Shown here in pieces: positions 1-10,233 of a stretch of 64,000 nt of DNA. A program made the position numbers and the translations under genes. Every line of letters starts with the position of its first letter. The stretch's first letter is position 1. This DNA is from Oceanospirillaceae bacterium (GTDB lineage: Bacteria > Pseudomonadota > Gammaproteobacteria > Pseudomonadales > Balneatricaceae), in NCBI GenBank assembly GCA_013215375.1, contig JABSRB010000023.1, forward strand, positions 1 through 64,000, written 5' to 3'. The notes under the pieces are model-generated. The model saw only the letters and a list, made by a program, of their open reading frames with translations. It was not told where the DNA came from and did no database searches.

Positions 1-1
1 T

Positions 2-481
2 CGTGTAGGCGAAGTATCAAAAGGTACCATGAGTGTTTTAAGGCCCAATAAATTTTATTGGGAAACGCTCACGCCATTTCCGCAGTTAATTGTTAGTGAT
101 GGCCAGTATATTTGGATATACGACGAAGACCTGGAGCAGGCCACCCGCAAGCAAGTTAAAGAAAATGAGACAAACGGTGCCGCTTTAATTCTCAATGGTA
201 ATGTGGCAGCCCTGAACAAAAAATTCACCATTAGCCAGTTACTTGATAGCAATGGTGAAAAATTATTTGAACTGTTGCCTAAAACAGAGGGGAATTTCGA
301 AAAGATACAGCTGTTTTTTGTCGGGAAAACATTGCGAGAGTTAATGTTAGTCGATATTTTAGGAAAACAAACCAGTATTATTTTGTCTGAGGCAAAGTTA
401 AATCAAAAATTCTCCGCCAACTTGTTCTCTTTTACTCCCCCTGAAGGTACCGATGTCATGCTTGATGATAACGGAAATTAA
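2..481 (+). CDS. lolA: Outer-membrane lipoprotein carrier LolA, 5'-truncated
   Basis: This is the C-terminal part of LolA, the periplasmic chaperone that takes lipoproteins from LolCDE to LolB. The frame is open from base 2, so the real start lies before the window; the ATG at base 29 is internal. Visible family features are the 'RP.KF.WE' strand, then 'Q.IVSDG..IWIYD.DLEQ', the typical hydrophobic-core stretch of the LolA half-barrel. The following gene rarA starts 32 bases downstream, and lolA-rarA-crcB-serS is a common gammaproteobacterial order that supports the call. The signal peptide and the first part of the protein are not in the window. Confidence 0.9.
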   Translation, partial: RVGEVSKGTMSVLRPNKFYWETLTPFPQLIVSDGQYIWIYDEDLEQATRKQVKENETNGAALILNGNVAALNKKFTISQLLDSNGEKLFELLPKTEGNFEKIQLFFVGKTLRELMLVDILGKQTSIILSEAKLNQKFSANLFSFTPPEGTDVMLDDNGN

Positions 482-513
482 TTAATGCCTAATAATGAAG
501 TAAATAACTGAGC

Positions 514-1851
514 GTGGCTGATCTATTTGCACCGCTAAAGCCCAACTACCAGCCTCTTGCTGCCAAGATGAGGCCTGCATCACTAGCCGCTTATATTGGG
601 CAGGCACATCTGCTGGCACAGGGAAAGCCGCTTAGGCAAGCTATTGAACAAGGCGCTTTGCACTCGATGATTCTTTGGGGGCCGCCAGGTGTTGGTAAAA
701 CGACGTTGGCTAGGCTATTGGCGAAAACCAGTGACGCGCATTTTATGAGTATTTCTGCGGTGCTCTCGGGCGTTAAGGAAATACGCGCAGCTATTGATGA
801 AGCTAAACAAGTAGCAGTGACAAGTGCTCGAAAAGTCATTCTATTTGTCGATGAAGTACATCGTTTTAATAAGTCCCAACAAGATGCTTTCCTGCCTCAT
901 ATCGAAGACGGCACTTTTATTTTTGTCGGCGCCACTACCGAAAATCCCTCTTTTGAATTAAATAATGCGTTGTTGTCCCGAGCGCGTGTTTATTTGTTGA
1001 AAAACTTGGAGCAAGCTGAAATCGCTTTAGTCTTGCAGCAGGCGCTGTCCGATAGTGTTAATGGCTTAGCTGCTTTGAAATTATCTTTTCAGGGCAATGC
1101 CTTTGATAATTTATGTGCTGCGAGCAACGGAGATGCAAGGCGCGCGCTAAATCTGCTAGAAATAGCCGCGGATTTGTCAGTCGATAACCAAGGTGTGCAA
1201 GAAATTGGTGAACAACAGCTACAAGAAGTATTACAGCACAGTGTCAAACGCTTTGATAAACAAGGTGATATTTTTTACGATATGATCTCGGCTTTTCATA
1301 AGTCGGTTCGTGGCTCATCACCCGATGGCGCATTGTATTGGTGTTGTCGTATCTTGGAGGGGGGCGCTGACCCTCTATACATAGCCCGCAGACTAGTGGC
1401 GATAGCCTCAGAAGATATAGGCAACGCAGATCCTAGAGCGATGCAGGTGGTATTGGCTGCATGGGATGCTTTTGAGCGGGTAGGGCCTGCTGAAGGGGAG
1501 CGAGCAATTGCGCAAGCAGCCGTTTATTGTGCCTGTGCGCCTAAAAGTAATAAATTATATATGGCTTATAAGCAGTGCAGAGCAGATATAAGAGAAGATG
1601 CTGAGTTAGAGGTGCCTCATCATTTGCGCAATGCACCGACGCAATTGATGAAAGATTTGGGTTATGGCGACGAGTATCGTTATGCACACGATGAGCCAAA
1701 TGCCTACGCGGCAGGGGAGAGTTATCTCCCCCCAGAAATAGCGCATAGGCGCTATTATCAGCCTAGTGATAGAGGCTTGGAAATTAAAATATCTGAAAAA
1801 CTGCGCTTCTTAAATGACCAAGATGCAAAAAGTGACAGGCGCAGATATTGA
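514..1851 (+). CDS. rarA: Replication-associated recombination protein A (RarA/MgsA AAA+ ATPase)
   Basis: RarA is a clamp-loader-like AAA+ ATPase that acts at stalled replication forks. The 445-residue product has Walker A 'GPPGVGKTT' at about residues 56-64, Walker B '[11 protein letters not shown]' near 110, sensor '[12 protein letters not shown]' and the C-terminal 'SDRG.E' type ending of the family. The length is normal. The start is a GTG at 514, chosen because the family begins close to 'DLF.PL.P' and no better ATG exists. It is downstream of lolA and upstream of crcB, probably in one transcript with lolA. Confidence 0.95.
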   Translation: MADLFAPLKPNYQPLAAKMRPASLAAYIGQAHLLAQGKPLRQAIEQGALHSMILWGPPGVGKTTLARLLAKTSDAHFMSISAVLSGVKEIRAAIDEAKQVAVTSARKVILFVDEVHRFNKSQQDAFLPHIEDGTFIFVGATTENPSFELNNALLSRARVYLLKNLEQAEIALVLQQALSDSVNGLAALKLSFQGNAFDNLCAASNGDARRALNLLEIAADLSVDNQGVQEIGEQQLQEVLQHSVKRFDKQGDIFYDMISAFHKSVRGSSPDGALYWCCRILEGGADPLYIARRLVAIASEDIGNADPRAMQVVLAAWDAFERVGPAEGERAIAQAAVYCACAPKSNKLYMAYKQCRADIREDAELEVPHHLRNAPTQLMKDLGYGDEYRYAHDEPNAYAAGESYLPPEIAHRRYYQPSDRGLEIKISEKLRFLNDQDAKSDRRRY

Positions 1852-1938
1852 TATCTGCTCTTGACTGGCCGTACATTTTTCCTTATAAATAATTGACTTA
1901 AAAGTATATTTTAACGCACTCAGCAGCAGGTTAATGTT

Positions 1939-2322
1939 TTGTTCAAATTAAATATTGTATTAGGCGTTATGCTAGGAGCATCCCTTGGGGCTTTGGTGCG
2001 CTGGTGGTTAAGTGTGAAGTTCAATGCTGTCAGCGATCAGCTTTTTTTAGGTACTTTATTAGCGAATGTGATCGCCTGTGGCTTGATGGGCTTTTTGCTC
2101 GGTTATGAAACGGCAGGAGCTACTATTAATACCGCATTACGCATTGCTTTTTTAACCGGTTTCTTGGGGTCGCTCTCCACCTTTTCCACCTTCATCGCAG
2201 AAGCCCACTCACATTTAGTGCTCAAGGATTGGTTTAAATTGATATTGGGTATTAATTTACAAATTGGTTTGGGGTTAATTACCTTTTATTTTGCTAGGGT
2301 GTTTGGCCAGGCCGCGCATTAA
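1939..2322 (+). CDS. crcB: Fluoride ion channel CrcB/Fluc
   Basis: This is a small four-helix membrane protein of the Fluc family, which exports fluoride as a dual-topology dimer. Family marks are 'GASLGALVRWWLS' at the N-terminus, 'NVIACGLMGFLLG' in the second helix and 'GFLGSLSTFSTF', which carries the paired phenylalanines of the pore. The length (127 residues) is typical. The start is a TTG at 1939 with a purine-rich stretch about 8 bases upstream; an ATG five bases earlier is out of frame and stops after five codons. I looked for a fluoride riboswitch in the 87 bases upstream and saw none. Confidence 0.9.
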   Translation: MFKLNIVLGVMLGASLGALVRWWLSVKFNAVSDQLFLGTLLANVIACGLMGFLLGYETAGATINTALRIAFLTGFLGSLSTFSTFIAEAHSHLVLKDWFKLILGINLQIGLGLITFYFARVFGQAAH

Positions 2323-2341
2323 TAATATAGCCAGTTAAAAG

Positions 2342-2388
2342 AAAAAATCTGCGCTAAACTGCATCCAATTTAGCGCAGATACTTTATA
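2342..2388 (+). terminator. Hairpin terminator after crcB
   Basis: A perfect 12-bp stem (ATCTGCGCTAAA at 2347-2358 pairing with 2369-2380) with a 10-base loop follows the crcB stop by about 25 bases. An A-run precedes it and a T-rich stretch with no continuous T-run follows, so termination on the plus strand may be partial. Confidence 0.6.
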
Positions 2389-2553
2389 CTGCCGCTATTA
2401 TATTTTTATTACCTAGAGAGCTTTTAAAAAGACATAAATGCGGATAAAACCGGACTGTATAGCTTAAAACCGGAGTTGTTTTTAACCTCGGCTGATCGCT
2501 AATTTTTACGTCTATCGCTTTGTGTATATCTCTCATTTTGAAGGAAGTAGTGA

Positions 2554-3834
<1,281 letters not shown>

Positions 3835-4076
3835 GACTGATTACAGCGTTAGTGGATATTTAAATAGGTAGTCTGCTCGTAGTAGGCTTAGTGTTTAGGT
3901 ATCCATTGATCTCTAAATCAAAAAATTGTCTTATCACTTATCACCTGTCATCGATTAATTGCCTCTCTGAATATTGCCAAAAAAACCTGTTAAGTTTTAG
4001 TTCATGTACCAGGGTACAATTTCACATTATCTAATAATTCAATAATATTGAATGACAGATAATTTGAGGTGTAGTC

Positions 4077-4712
4077 ATGGAAGCTGCAATTGCAACAGTA
4101 ATAGAAATAAATGGGTCAGTGAGTGCAATTGGCACATCAGGTCACAAGCGTGGTCTGTCTCTGGGAGACTCGTTAAGCTTAGATGAAGTGGTTAAGACTG
4201 GAGCTGATAGTTTGATTCAGTTAGAAATTGGCGATGGCAACTCACTGCGATTAGAATCTCTGCAAAGTATAAAGTTATCGGCAGATGTTTCCGCTGATTA
4301 CATGTCAGATCAAGTGGATGCCGTTTTAAATGCTGATTTACCTGTGGGGCTAGTAGAGCAGCTTTTTTCTGTGTATCCCCTGGGTGTGTCGTCAATTTTG
4401 ACTGATATTGAGCCCGTCTATGATATTGAGCGTATTAAATTAACAGAATATCAAGAAGTGGAGTCTTCACTGAACCTCAGTGACATATTACAAAACTCGA
4501 GTAATAATAATTCACTAGATCAGTACCTGCGTTTTGATCAACTAGCCACAAATACAGTGATCTATTTTAGTAATGACGGCAGCTTTTCAAATGCGGCTAG
4601 TGTTGAATTAAATGCGGATAAAGTGCTTACCATTAATTCTGTAGGTTATAACAACAGCGCTGAGTTACTGTCATTTTTGATCGATAACTATCTTATTGTC
4701 GATCAAGTTTAA
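4077..4712 (+). CDS. Miniature LapA/RTX-type protein: retention module fused to a type I secretion signal
   Basis: The 211-residue product has two recognisable ends and little between them. Residues 1-72 look like the N-terminal retention module of LapA-type giant adhesins: a 'V..I.G.V.A' strand, then 'R.LSLGD.L...' , 'V.TGADS...L.IGDG..L.L', a fold that normally plugs the LapE-type outer-membrane pore. Residues about 132-211 match the VCA0849-type C-terminal targeting domain of type I secretion substrates: 'LNLSDIL', 'LDQYLRF', 'NTVIYFSNDG', then 'LLSFLIDNYLIVD'. The long adhesive repeats that normally separate these domains are absent. No di-alanine LapG site is visible between residues 73 and 131. 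No signal peptide is seen, as expected for a type I substrate. It sits alone, after serS and convergent with a lipoprotein gene. The function is unknown; a mini-adhesin, a pore plug or an internally deleted adhesin are all possible. Confidence 0.65.
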   Translation: MEAAIATVIEINGSVSAIGTSGHKRGLSLGDSLSLDEVVKTGADSLIQLEIGDGNSLRLESLQSIKLSADVSADYMSDQVDAVLNADLPVGLVEQLFSVYPLGVSSILTDIEPVYDIERIKLTEYQEVESSLNLSDILQNSSNNNSLDQYLRFDQLATNTVIYFSNDGSFSNAASVELNADKVLTINSVGYNNSAELLSFLIDNYLIVDQV

Positions 4713-4713
4713 A

Positions 4714-4733
4714 AAACCAAATACTACTGGTTT
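4714..4733. terminator. Short hairpin between convergent genes
   Basis: AAACCA (4714-4719) pairs with TGGTTT (4728-4733) around an 8-base loop, with an A-run on its left that reads as a U-run on the minus strand. It overlaps the stop codon of the minus-strand lipoprotein gene. The stem is only 6 bp, so the call is tentative. Confidence 0.35.
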
Positions 4734-5268
4734 ATTGAGCGGGAATAGTGAGTCCGTTAATACGGATGCCTTGAGTGCTGCATGTGTTAGAGCAGGAAAG
4801 TTTAGTATAACTGCACTGCTTTAAAATTTGATATTGATCTAGGCTAAAACGAATTGAATACTCTGTAGTTGATTTGCTAAGTATTTCTTGCTGACATTGA
4901 GCATAGAGCTGGTCTAAGGTTTTTGCAGGCGTACCTTGGTTGTGCTGATTGAGATCGGCGAAGTTCTCACTCCAAGTTAAGCTAGGGGTATTACCTTCTT
5001 GCCATTCAAAGAAATCTCGGTACTCAACACGGTTATCCAGTACTAAAATCTTCGTATTACTATGCTGCCCTGAAGCTGTTTTAGTACTTCTTTGGTAGCT
5101 GTAATTTGTGCCGTATTTGCGTTTAAGTTTTGTCCAGTTGCGTAGGCTTAAATCGAACATTTTGGGGATGTCTTTCGCGGCGACAGCTGTCTGAGAGCTC
5201 TTTATTAACCCAGAGTCTGTGCAGCCAACCAACGTCAGTACAAAAACGATTCCCAAAATTTTACGCAT
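4732..5268 (-). CDS. Hypothetical lipoprotein
   Basis: The function is not recognised. The 178-residue product begins with a short lipoprotein signal peptide, 'MRKILGIVFVLTLVGC', with a lipobox LVGC and the lipidated cysteine at residue 16. The residue after the cysteine is Thr, then Asp. The mature part is hydrophilic, rich in Lys, Gln and Ser, and has a C-terminal pair of cysteines ('LSCSNTC') plus further cysteines that could form disulfides in the periplasm. It follows lpxH by 11 bases on the same strand and may be the last gene of a ppiB-lpxH transcript. Confidence 0.65.
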   Translation of the reverse strand: MRKILGIVFVLTLVGCTDSGLIKSSQTAVAAKDIPKMFDLSLRNWTKLKRKYGTNYSYQRSTKTASGQHSNTKILVLDNRVEYRDFFEWQEGNTPSLTWSENFADLNQHNQGTPAKTLDQLYAQCQQEILSKSTTEYSIRFSLDQYQILKQCSYTKLSCSNTCSTQGIRINGLTIPAQ

Positions 5269-5279
5269 TTAAATATCCT

Positions 5280-6008
5280 CTATGAGTGTATTGTCTGACT
5301 GATTAGCTCGCAGCCAGATGCTGTACATTGAATATACCAGAGCTGCTCTCCCCAATCACCTAACACCATTCGTGTGCCTTCACCATTCGCTAATGCAATA
5401 CTGTGGCAGGCGGGGCGGTGCGTATGGCCGTGAATTAACAGTGTTATTTTGGCTTCTTCCATTACCTTGATAACGGCCTGCGAATTAACGTCGGTAATCT
5501 CCGCTGCTTTTTGGCTGCTCTGTTCTTTACTAACGTTGCGTAGATGCTGTGCTACTTGTAATCGCTCTGACACAGGTTTGGAGAGGAATTGTTGCTGCCA
5601 CTGTGTTGATCTGACCATAGATCTAAAGGCTTGATAATCGACATCGTCGGTACAGAGTTGATCACCGTGCATGATGAGTGCTTTTGAGCTCGGCAGGTCC
5701 ACTACCACAGACTCCGATAATAAGCTTGCCCCAATTGAGTTGGCAAAATCATCGCCAAGTAGAAAATCTCTGTTTCCCTGTTGCAGGAAAATATCACAGC
5801 CGCTTTGGCTTAAGGCTCTTAGAGCGCTGACCACTGGCGCCATAGCCTGTTCAACGTAGTCATCGCCAATCCAAGCTTCAAAGATATCGCCTAATAGATA
5901 CAGAGCAGTACAATCTGCCGCCTGATTATTCACAAAAGAAGTGAAAGCACTAATTAAATCGGGTCGATCAGCAGATAAGTGAATATCGGCAACAAATAAT
6001 ACGCTCAT
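5280..6008 (-). CDS. lpxH: UDP-2,3-diacylglucosamine pyrophosphatase LpxH
   Basis: LpxH hydrolyses UDP-2,3-diacylglucosamine to lipid X and UMP, the fourth step of lipid A synthesis, at the inner-membrane surface. The 242-residue product is a calcineurin-like metallophosphoesterase with the metal-binding motifs in order: 'DIHL', 'GDIFE.WIGDD', 'GNRDFLLG', 'MHGDQLCTDD' and 'HGHTHRP'. The ATG at 6008 is preferred over a TTG one codon upstream. It is 14 bases downstream of ppiB, an order shared with E. coli and Pseudomonas. Confidence 0.95.
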   Translation of the reverse strand: MSVLFVADIHLSADRPDLISAFTSFVNNQAADCTALYLLGDIFEAWIGDDYVEQAMAPVVSALRALSQSGCDIFLQQGNRDFLLGDDFANSIGASLLSESVVVDLPSSKALIMHGDQLCTDDVDYQAFRSMVRSTQWQQQFLSKPVSERLQVAQHLRNVSKEQSSQKAAEITDVNSQAVIKVMEEAKITLLIHGHTHRPACHSIALANGEGTRMVLGDWGEQLWYIQCTASGCELISQTIHS

Positions 6009-6022
6009 CAATAAATACTCAG

Positions 6023-6559
6023 TTACGCATCGCTGTCGTCGCTATCTTGTGTTTCATCGGATTCAGGCTTGCTAACAGTGACTGATTTAATATATACATC
6101 TTCAACAGGCACGTCCTGATGTCCGCTTTTAGAAGCAGTGGTCAGTGCACCAATTTGATTAACAATATTCATCCCAGCTTTAACTTCGCCGAAGACACAG
6201 TAGCCCCAGCCTTCCATCGTTTTGGTGGTATGGTTTAAGAAAGCGTTTTCTGACAAGTTAATAAAAAACTGTGAAGAGGCAGAGTTTGGATCCATCGTTC
6301 TGGCCATCGCTATGCTACCAATAGAGTTCTTTAAGCCGTTATCAGCTTCGTTCTCGATAGTGGTAATGCCTTCTTTCTGCTTCATGCTCGCGCTGAATCC
6401 GCCAGTTTGAATCATAAACCCTTCAATGACGCGATGGAAAATCAAGTTGTTGTAAAAACCATCCTCAGCAAGCTGAGTGAAGTTCGCGGCAGTAATTGGC
6501 GCTTTTTCGTGGTTTAGCTCGAGAGTGATGTCGCCGAAATTTGTGTGCAATATAATCAT
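6023..6559 (-). CDS. ppiB: Cyclophilin-type peptidyl-prolyl isomerase PpiB
   Basis: This is a cytoplasmic cyclophilin that catalyses proline isomerisation; it has no signal peptide. Active-site stretches are 'FHRVIEGFMIQTGG' (catalytic Arg) and 'SSQFFINL..N.FLNH'. The catalytic domain covers about residues 1-163. The last 15 residues are an acidic Asp/Ser/Glu-rich tail not found in E. coli PpiB. It is the first gene of a likely ppiB-lpxH transcript and diverges from glnS. Confidence 0.93.
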   Translation of the reverse strand: MIILHTNFGDITLELNHEKAPITAANFTQLAEDGFYNNLIFHRVIEGFMIQTGGFSASMKQKEGITTIENEADNGLKNSIGSIAMARTMDPNSASSQFFINLSENAFLNHTTKTMEGWGYCVFGEVKAGMNIVNQIGALTTASKSGHQDVPVEDVYIKSVTVSKPESDETQDSDDSDA

Positions 6560-6958
6560 TTTATGACCTTAAAGAGTTTGCTAATTAATATAGGTATTAT
6601 CCTAGATTAGGCGCTTATGCGCAAAACAGAATCGTAAAAAGTGATGACAAACCGGTAGAATTTATTCAATAAAACCAGCAGCTATGACCTCAAGTGTAAA
6701 AAGCTAATAAATCTGCCATTAGTCTGCTTAGTGTTTATCTAAATAGCCAAGAATGACAGGTTGTATTTATTGATTTTAGAGACAGTTTTAATGCGCTAAT
6801 AACTAACCTTGTCTGATGGATATGTTTATAATAGAAAATATACAATTTCTCTTTAGGTTTAGTTCTTGGGAGCAGCTTCGTAAGTTCTTAAGCCCGCGAT
6901 AATACTGTCGTCGAATTCAGAGAATATTTTTATTTTTTTGAGGTTATTTTTAAAAGCC
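6560..6958. other. Divergent intergenic region ppiB/glnS
   Basis: About 400 AT-rich bases without a credible ORF. A TATAAT hexamer at 6827-6832 is a possible -10 for glnS, but no clear -35 stands 16-18 bases upstream. No repeat or RNA motif was recognised. Confidence 0.4.
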
Positions 6959-8650
6959 ATGAGCACTGACAATCCCACACTCGATACCGCCCCTAAAACC
7001 AGTAATTTCATTCATCAGATCATTGAAGGTGATTTAAACGGTGCTAGTGCGCCGACTCAGATAGTGACAAGGTTTCCGCCTGAGCCCAATGGTTACTTGC
7101 ATATAGGCCATGCAAAATCTATCTGTTTGAACTTTGGTGCCGCGGATAAATACAACGGCGTCTGTCACTTGAGATTTGATGATACAAACCCAGAAAAAGA
7201 GAGCCAAGAATATATTGATGCTATCAAAAGAGACATCAGTTGGCTGGGCTTTAAATGGCATGAGGAGATCAAATATACCTCGAGCTATTTTGATCAGTTG
7301 TATAGCTGGGCTGTATACCTTATCGAGCAAGGCAAAGCTTATGTTTGTGATTTAGATGTTGAGCAGGCACGAGCTTATCGCGGTGATTTTACGACTCCTG
7401 GGAAAAATAGTCCCTATCGTGATCGCTCCATCGAAGAGAAAATAGCACTGTTTGCCAAAATGATAGCGGCAGATTTTGCAGAGGGATTTTGCTCGTTACT
7501 GGCTAAAATTGATATGCAGTCATCGAACATGAATCTTCGTGATCCGATGTTGTACCGCATTTTAAATGTATCTCACCATCAGACAGGGGACAAGTGGTGT
7601 ATCTATCCTATTTATGATTTTGCCCATGGACAATCCGATTCGATAGAGGGGGTTACCCACTCAATATGTACTTTAGAATTTGAAGGGCATCGACCTTTGT
7701 ACGAGTGGTTTTTAGCTAATTTGCCGGTAACAAATGTGCCTAGACAATATGAGTTCTCGCGTCTAGAGCTCAATTACACGGTGACCAGTAAACGCAAGCT
7801 TAAACAGTTAGTTGATCAGAACATTGTCAATGGCTGGGATGACCCTCGTATGCCGACGATATCAGGGATGCGACGTAGAGGTTTTAGTGCCGTTGCCATC
7901 AGAAAATTCTGTGAGATGGTAGGTGTTACTCGCTCTAATGGTGTGGTCGATGTCAGCATGCTGGAATCTGCGGTACGTGATGACCTAGAAAGTAATGCTA
8001 AACGCGCTATGTGTGTGGTTGATCCGCTTAAAATCACTATTAGTAACTTTGCTGATCAAGCTTGTGAGATGTTATCGCTCGCGGTACATCCTAAGTTAGA
8101 TATGGGTATTAGAGAGTTGCCTTTTAGCAAGCATTTGTTCATTGAGCAGCAAGACTTCTCTGAAGATACTAGCTTGGGGCGCAAGAAATTTAAACGTCTG
8201 GTCATTGGGGATTATGTGCGGTTGCGTGGTGCCTATGTCATTAAGGCAGATGCAGTGATTAAAGATGAGCAGGGTAATGTAGTAGAAGTGCTTGCCAGCT
8301 TAGTTCCAGGAACCGTAGGGGCAAACCCTGATCCTGAGTTTAAGCCACGTGGGGTGATTCACTGGGTCAGTGCTGAGCATGCTGTGCCCTGCGAGTTGCG
8401 TATATACGATAGATTGTTTACTGATGCCAACCCAGATAAAAATAAAGAAAAGTCGTTTACGCAGTTAATTAATCCTGATTCTCTGCAGGTTATCAGTAGA
8501 GCTTGGGCTGAGCCTTCGCTGTTGGAGGCTCAGGTAGAGGACGGTTATCAGTTTGAGCGCACTGGCTATTTTGTCGCTGATATGGATAGCACTGCTGATA
8601 AATTAGTTTTCAATCAAACGTTGCCTTTAAGAGCATCCAAAGCTAAATAG
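6959..8650 (+). CDS. glnS: Glutaminyl-tRNA synthetase
   Basis: This class I synthetase charges tRNA(Gln) directly. The 563-residue product carries the HIGH motif in 'PEPNGYLHIGHAKS' and the KMSKS-equivalent 'VTSKRKL', with the C-terminal anticodon-binding beta-barrels in the last 200 residues. The ATG at 6959 is the likely start; a TTG at 6938 is in frame but adds an untypical leader. It stands beside ppiB-lpxH, as in Pseudomonas. A strong hairpin terminator follows. Confidence 0.97.
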   Translation: MSTDNPTLDTAPKTSNFIHQIIEGDLNGASAPTQIVTRFPPEPNGYLHIGHAKSICLNFGAADKYNGVCHLRFDDTNPEKESQEYIDAIKRDISWLGFKWHEEIKYTSSYFDQLYSWAVYLIEQGKAYVCDLDVEQARAYRGDFTTPGKNSPYRDRSIEEKIALFAKMIAADFAEGFCSLLAKIDMQSSNMNLRDPMLYRILNVSHHQTGDKWCIYPIYDFAHGQSDSIEGVTHSICTLEFEGHRPLYEWFLANLPVTNVPRQYEFSRLELNYTVTSKRKLKQLVDQNIVNGWDDPRMPTISGMRRRGFSAVAIRKFCEMVGVTRSNGVVDVSMLESAVRDDLESNAKRAMCVVDPLKITISNFADQACEMLSLAVHPKLDMGIRELPFSKHLFIEQQDFSEDTSLGRKKFKRLVIGDYVRLRGAYVIKADAVIKDEQGNVVEVLASLVPGTVGANPDPEFKPRGVIHWVSAEHAVPCELRIYDRLFTDANPDKNKEKSFTQLINPDSLQVISRAWAEPSLLEAQVEDGYQFERTGYFVADMDSTADKLVFNQTLPLRASKAK

Positions 8651-8670
8651 CAAGTAACAAACCAAGCGTT

Positions 8671-8708
8671 TCGCCATCAACTAGACGAGTGTTTGATGGC
8701 GATTTTTA
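8671..8708 (+). terminator. Rho-independent terminator of glnS
   Basis: A perfect 10-bp stem, TCGCCATCAA (8671-8680) with TTGATGGCGA (8693-8702), is followed directly by five Ts. Confidence 0.85.
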
Positions 8709-8777
8709 TGAGAAGTGTGTGCAGTCAAGGATGACAGAACAGGCGTTTCCAGTGGTGATTTATTTTGGGATTAAGTG

Positions 8778-9269
8778 ATGTTGCAAACAGGCTGCCGAGC
8801 GCTGCTATTGAGCTTGGTTATAGGGATTTTTTCGCTATCTGCACACGCAGCAAAAGCACCGGCTTTTATCTTATTTGATCAAGCGGGCAGCAGTATAAGT
8901 TTAGACAGTTATCGTGGCAGTGGCCTTATACTGCATTTTTGGGGGACCTGGTGCCCCTACTGTAAAAAACTGCAACCTGGCTTAGAGCGGCTTTCTCGCA
9001 AGTATAAAAATGCAGGCTTAAAAGTGTTGGCAGTGAGTATTCGCGAGAGTGAGGGTGCTAATCCTGAGGAGGTTTTAAAAGCGCTAAATATCACTTTTAA
9101 AACGGCTGTCAACGGCGATAAAGTGGCTAAGATGTATGGAGTTGTAGGAACGCCTAGTAGTTATTTTATTAGCAGAGATGGGATGCTGTTGTGGACAACA
9201 CATAGTGCCGATCCTTGGAATAAAGAGTTTGAATCGAAAATACGTTTGATTCTAAATTTAGATCAATAA
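8778..9269 (+). CDS. TlpA/ResA-like thioredoxin-fold protein
   Basis: This is an exported thiol-disulfide protein of the TlpA/ResA type. A signal peptide spans about residues 1-25 (hydrophobic core, ending 'SAHA'), followed by a thioredoxin fold with the redox motif WCPYC in 'HFWGTWCPYCKKLQPGLERL' and the cis-proline region 'VVGTPSSYFI'. It is about 163 residues, normal for the family. It probably reduces or shuffles disulfides of periplasmic proteins; the substrate cannot be read from the sequence. The ATG at 8778 is preferred over a GTG one codon earlier. A convergent bidirectional terminator follows. Confidence 0.85.
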   Translation: MLQTGCRALLLSLVIGIFSLSAHAAKAPAFILFDQAGSSISLDSYRGSGLILHFWGTWCPYCKKLQPGLERLSRKYKNAGLKVLAVSIRESEGANPEEVLKALNITFKTAVNGDKVAKMYGVVGTPSSYFISRDGMLLWTTHSADPWNKEFESKIRLILNLDQ

Positions 9270-9303
9270 CAGAGAGTTAAATTTCTAGGTACTGCGCAAA
9301 CTG

Positions 9304-9335
9304 CTATAAAGATGCACTTGAGTGCATCTTTATAG
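9304..9335. terminator. Bidirectional terminator between convergent genes
   Basis: A perfect 14-bp stem, CTATAAAGATGCAC (9304-9317) with 9322-9335, and a TTGA tetraloop lies between the stops of the TlpA-like gene and the CheW-like gene. The arms themselves carry A/T-rich ends in both directions. Confidence 0.8.
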
Positions 9336-9346
9336 TTAGGCTAACG

Positions 9347-9898
9347 TTAGTTAGATTCTTCTTGCTTTTCAGGAGTGATGCTATTCAGCATCTTTGCCAA
9401 GTCGAGCAATATAATAAGATTGTTCTCGTAATAGCTCACGCCTTGTACGAAGCGGCGATCAGAGTCATCGCTAGAAACACTGGGTGCCCGCTCCATATCA
9501 TTTTGCTGAATATTGACCACTTCATCAACACTGTCGACCACCATGCCTACAACTTCTTGGTCATTATATTCGACCACGATGATACGTGTATCATCGTCAA
9601 TTTCTCGTTTAGGTAAAGAGAATAAAAGACGTGTTTCTATAACAGTAACGACGTTACCTCTTAGATTGATTATGCCTCTTATATACGAACTTGATCCAGG
9701 TACTGGGGTGATCTCTGAGTATCTCAGTACTTCCTTTACTTGCATGACATCAATAGCGAATAGCTCGTTGTTTACTTTGAATGTCGCCCACTGATTAAAG
9801 ATGGCTTCTTCTTGTACAGCCCTTGATTTGACCGTTTTCTTAGGAGCATCTACTTTCTCCATCATTTTAAGTTGTGCAGCGGCACCATCCATACTCAT
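9347..9898 (-). CDS. CheW-domain chemotaxis coupling protein
   Basis: CheW proteins couple chemoreceptors to a CheA kinase. The 183-residue product has about 35 residues of charged leader, then a full CheW domain (about 36-175) with 'FAIDVMQVKEVLRY', 'PVPGSSSYIRGIINLRG' and 'VVEYNDQEVVGMVVDSVDEVV'. It is a lone gene: no cheA, cheY or receptor lies in the window, so the partner must be elsewhere. In marine gammaproteobacteria such lone CheW genes often sit away from the main chemotaxis cluster. The leader is longer than in E. coli CheW. Confidence 0.9.
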   Translation of the reverse strand: MSMDGAAAQLKMMEKVDAPKKTVKSRAVQEEAIFNQWATFKVNNELFAIDVMQVKEVLRYSEITPVPGSSSYIRGIINLRGNVVTVIETRLLFSLPKREIDDDTRIIVVEYNDQEVVGMVVDSVDEVVNIQQNDMERAPSVSSDDSDRRFVQGVSYYENNLIILLDLAKMLNSITPEKQEESN

Positions 9899-10233
9899 GT
9901 TTGTTCACCTTTTAATTCAGTAATCTAGCGATTGACTCAAGTTTTAATCCATAACAAGCTTTGGAGACTAGTAGAAATAGTATAACTCAATAATGTTAAT
10001 GCGTTGAATATATTTGAGAAGTTAATAACTACCTATTCTATGTATCGGTTTCTTTGTGCTGTGCTTTAATGTTTATTCAAAATATATTTAAAATTTTCGA
10101 AAAATCATACAAAAGTTTAAAGCAGCATAGCTTATATTGGCGATAATGATATTTTTCTATGGCTATAGTTTGTGCTTAGTCTGCGTATTTAACTGACTGT
10201 GGGAGTGCTGTTGAGCGAGAGTTTAAAGCAAAT
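9899..10233. other. Intergenic region upstream of the CheW-like gene
   Basis: About 335 very AT-rich bases that probably hold the promoter of the CheW-like gene. No ORF, hairpin or recognised operator was seen. Confidence 0.35.

Noticed and set aside
1852-1938. A fluoride riboswitch upstream of crcB
   Set aside because: The leader is only 87 bases and lacks the GG-GATGG-type conserved core.
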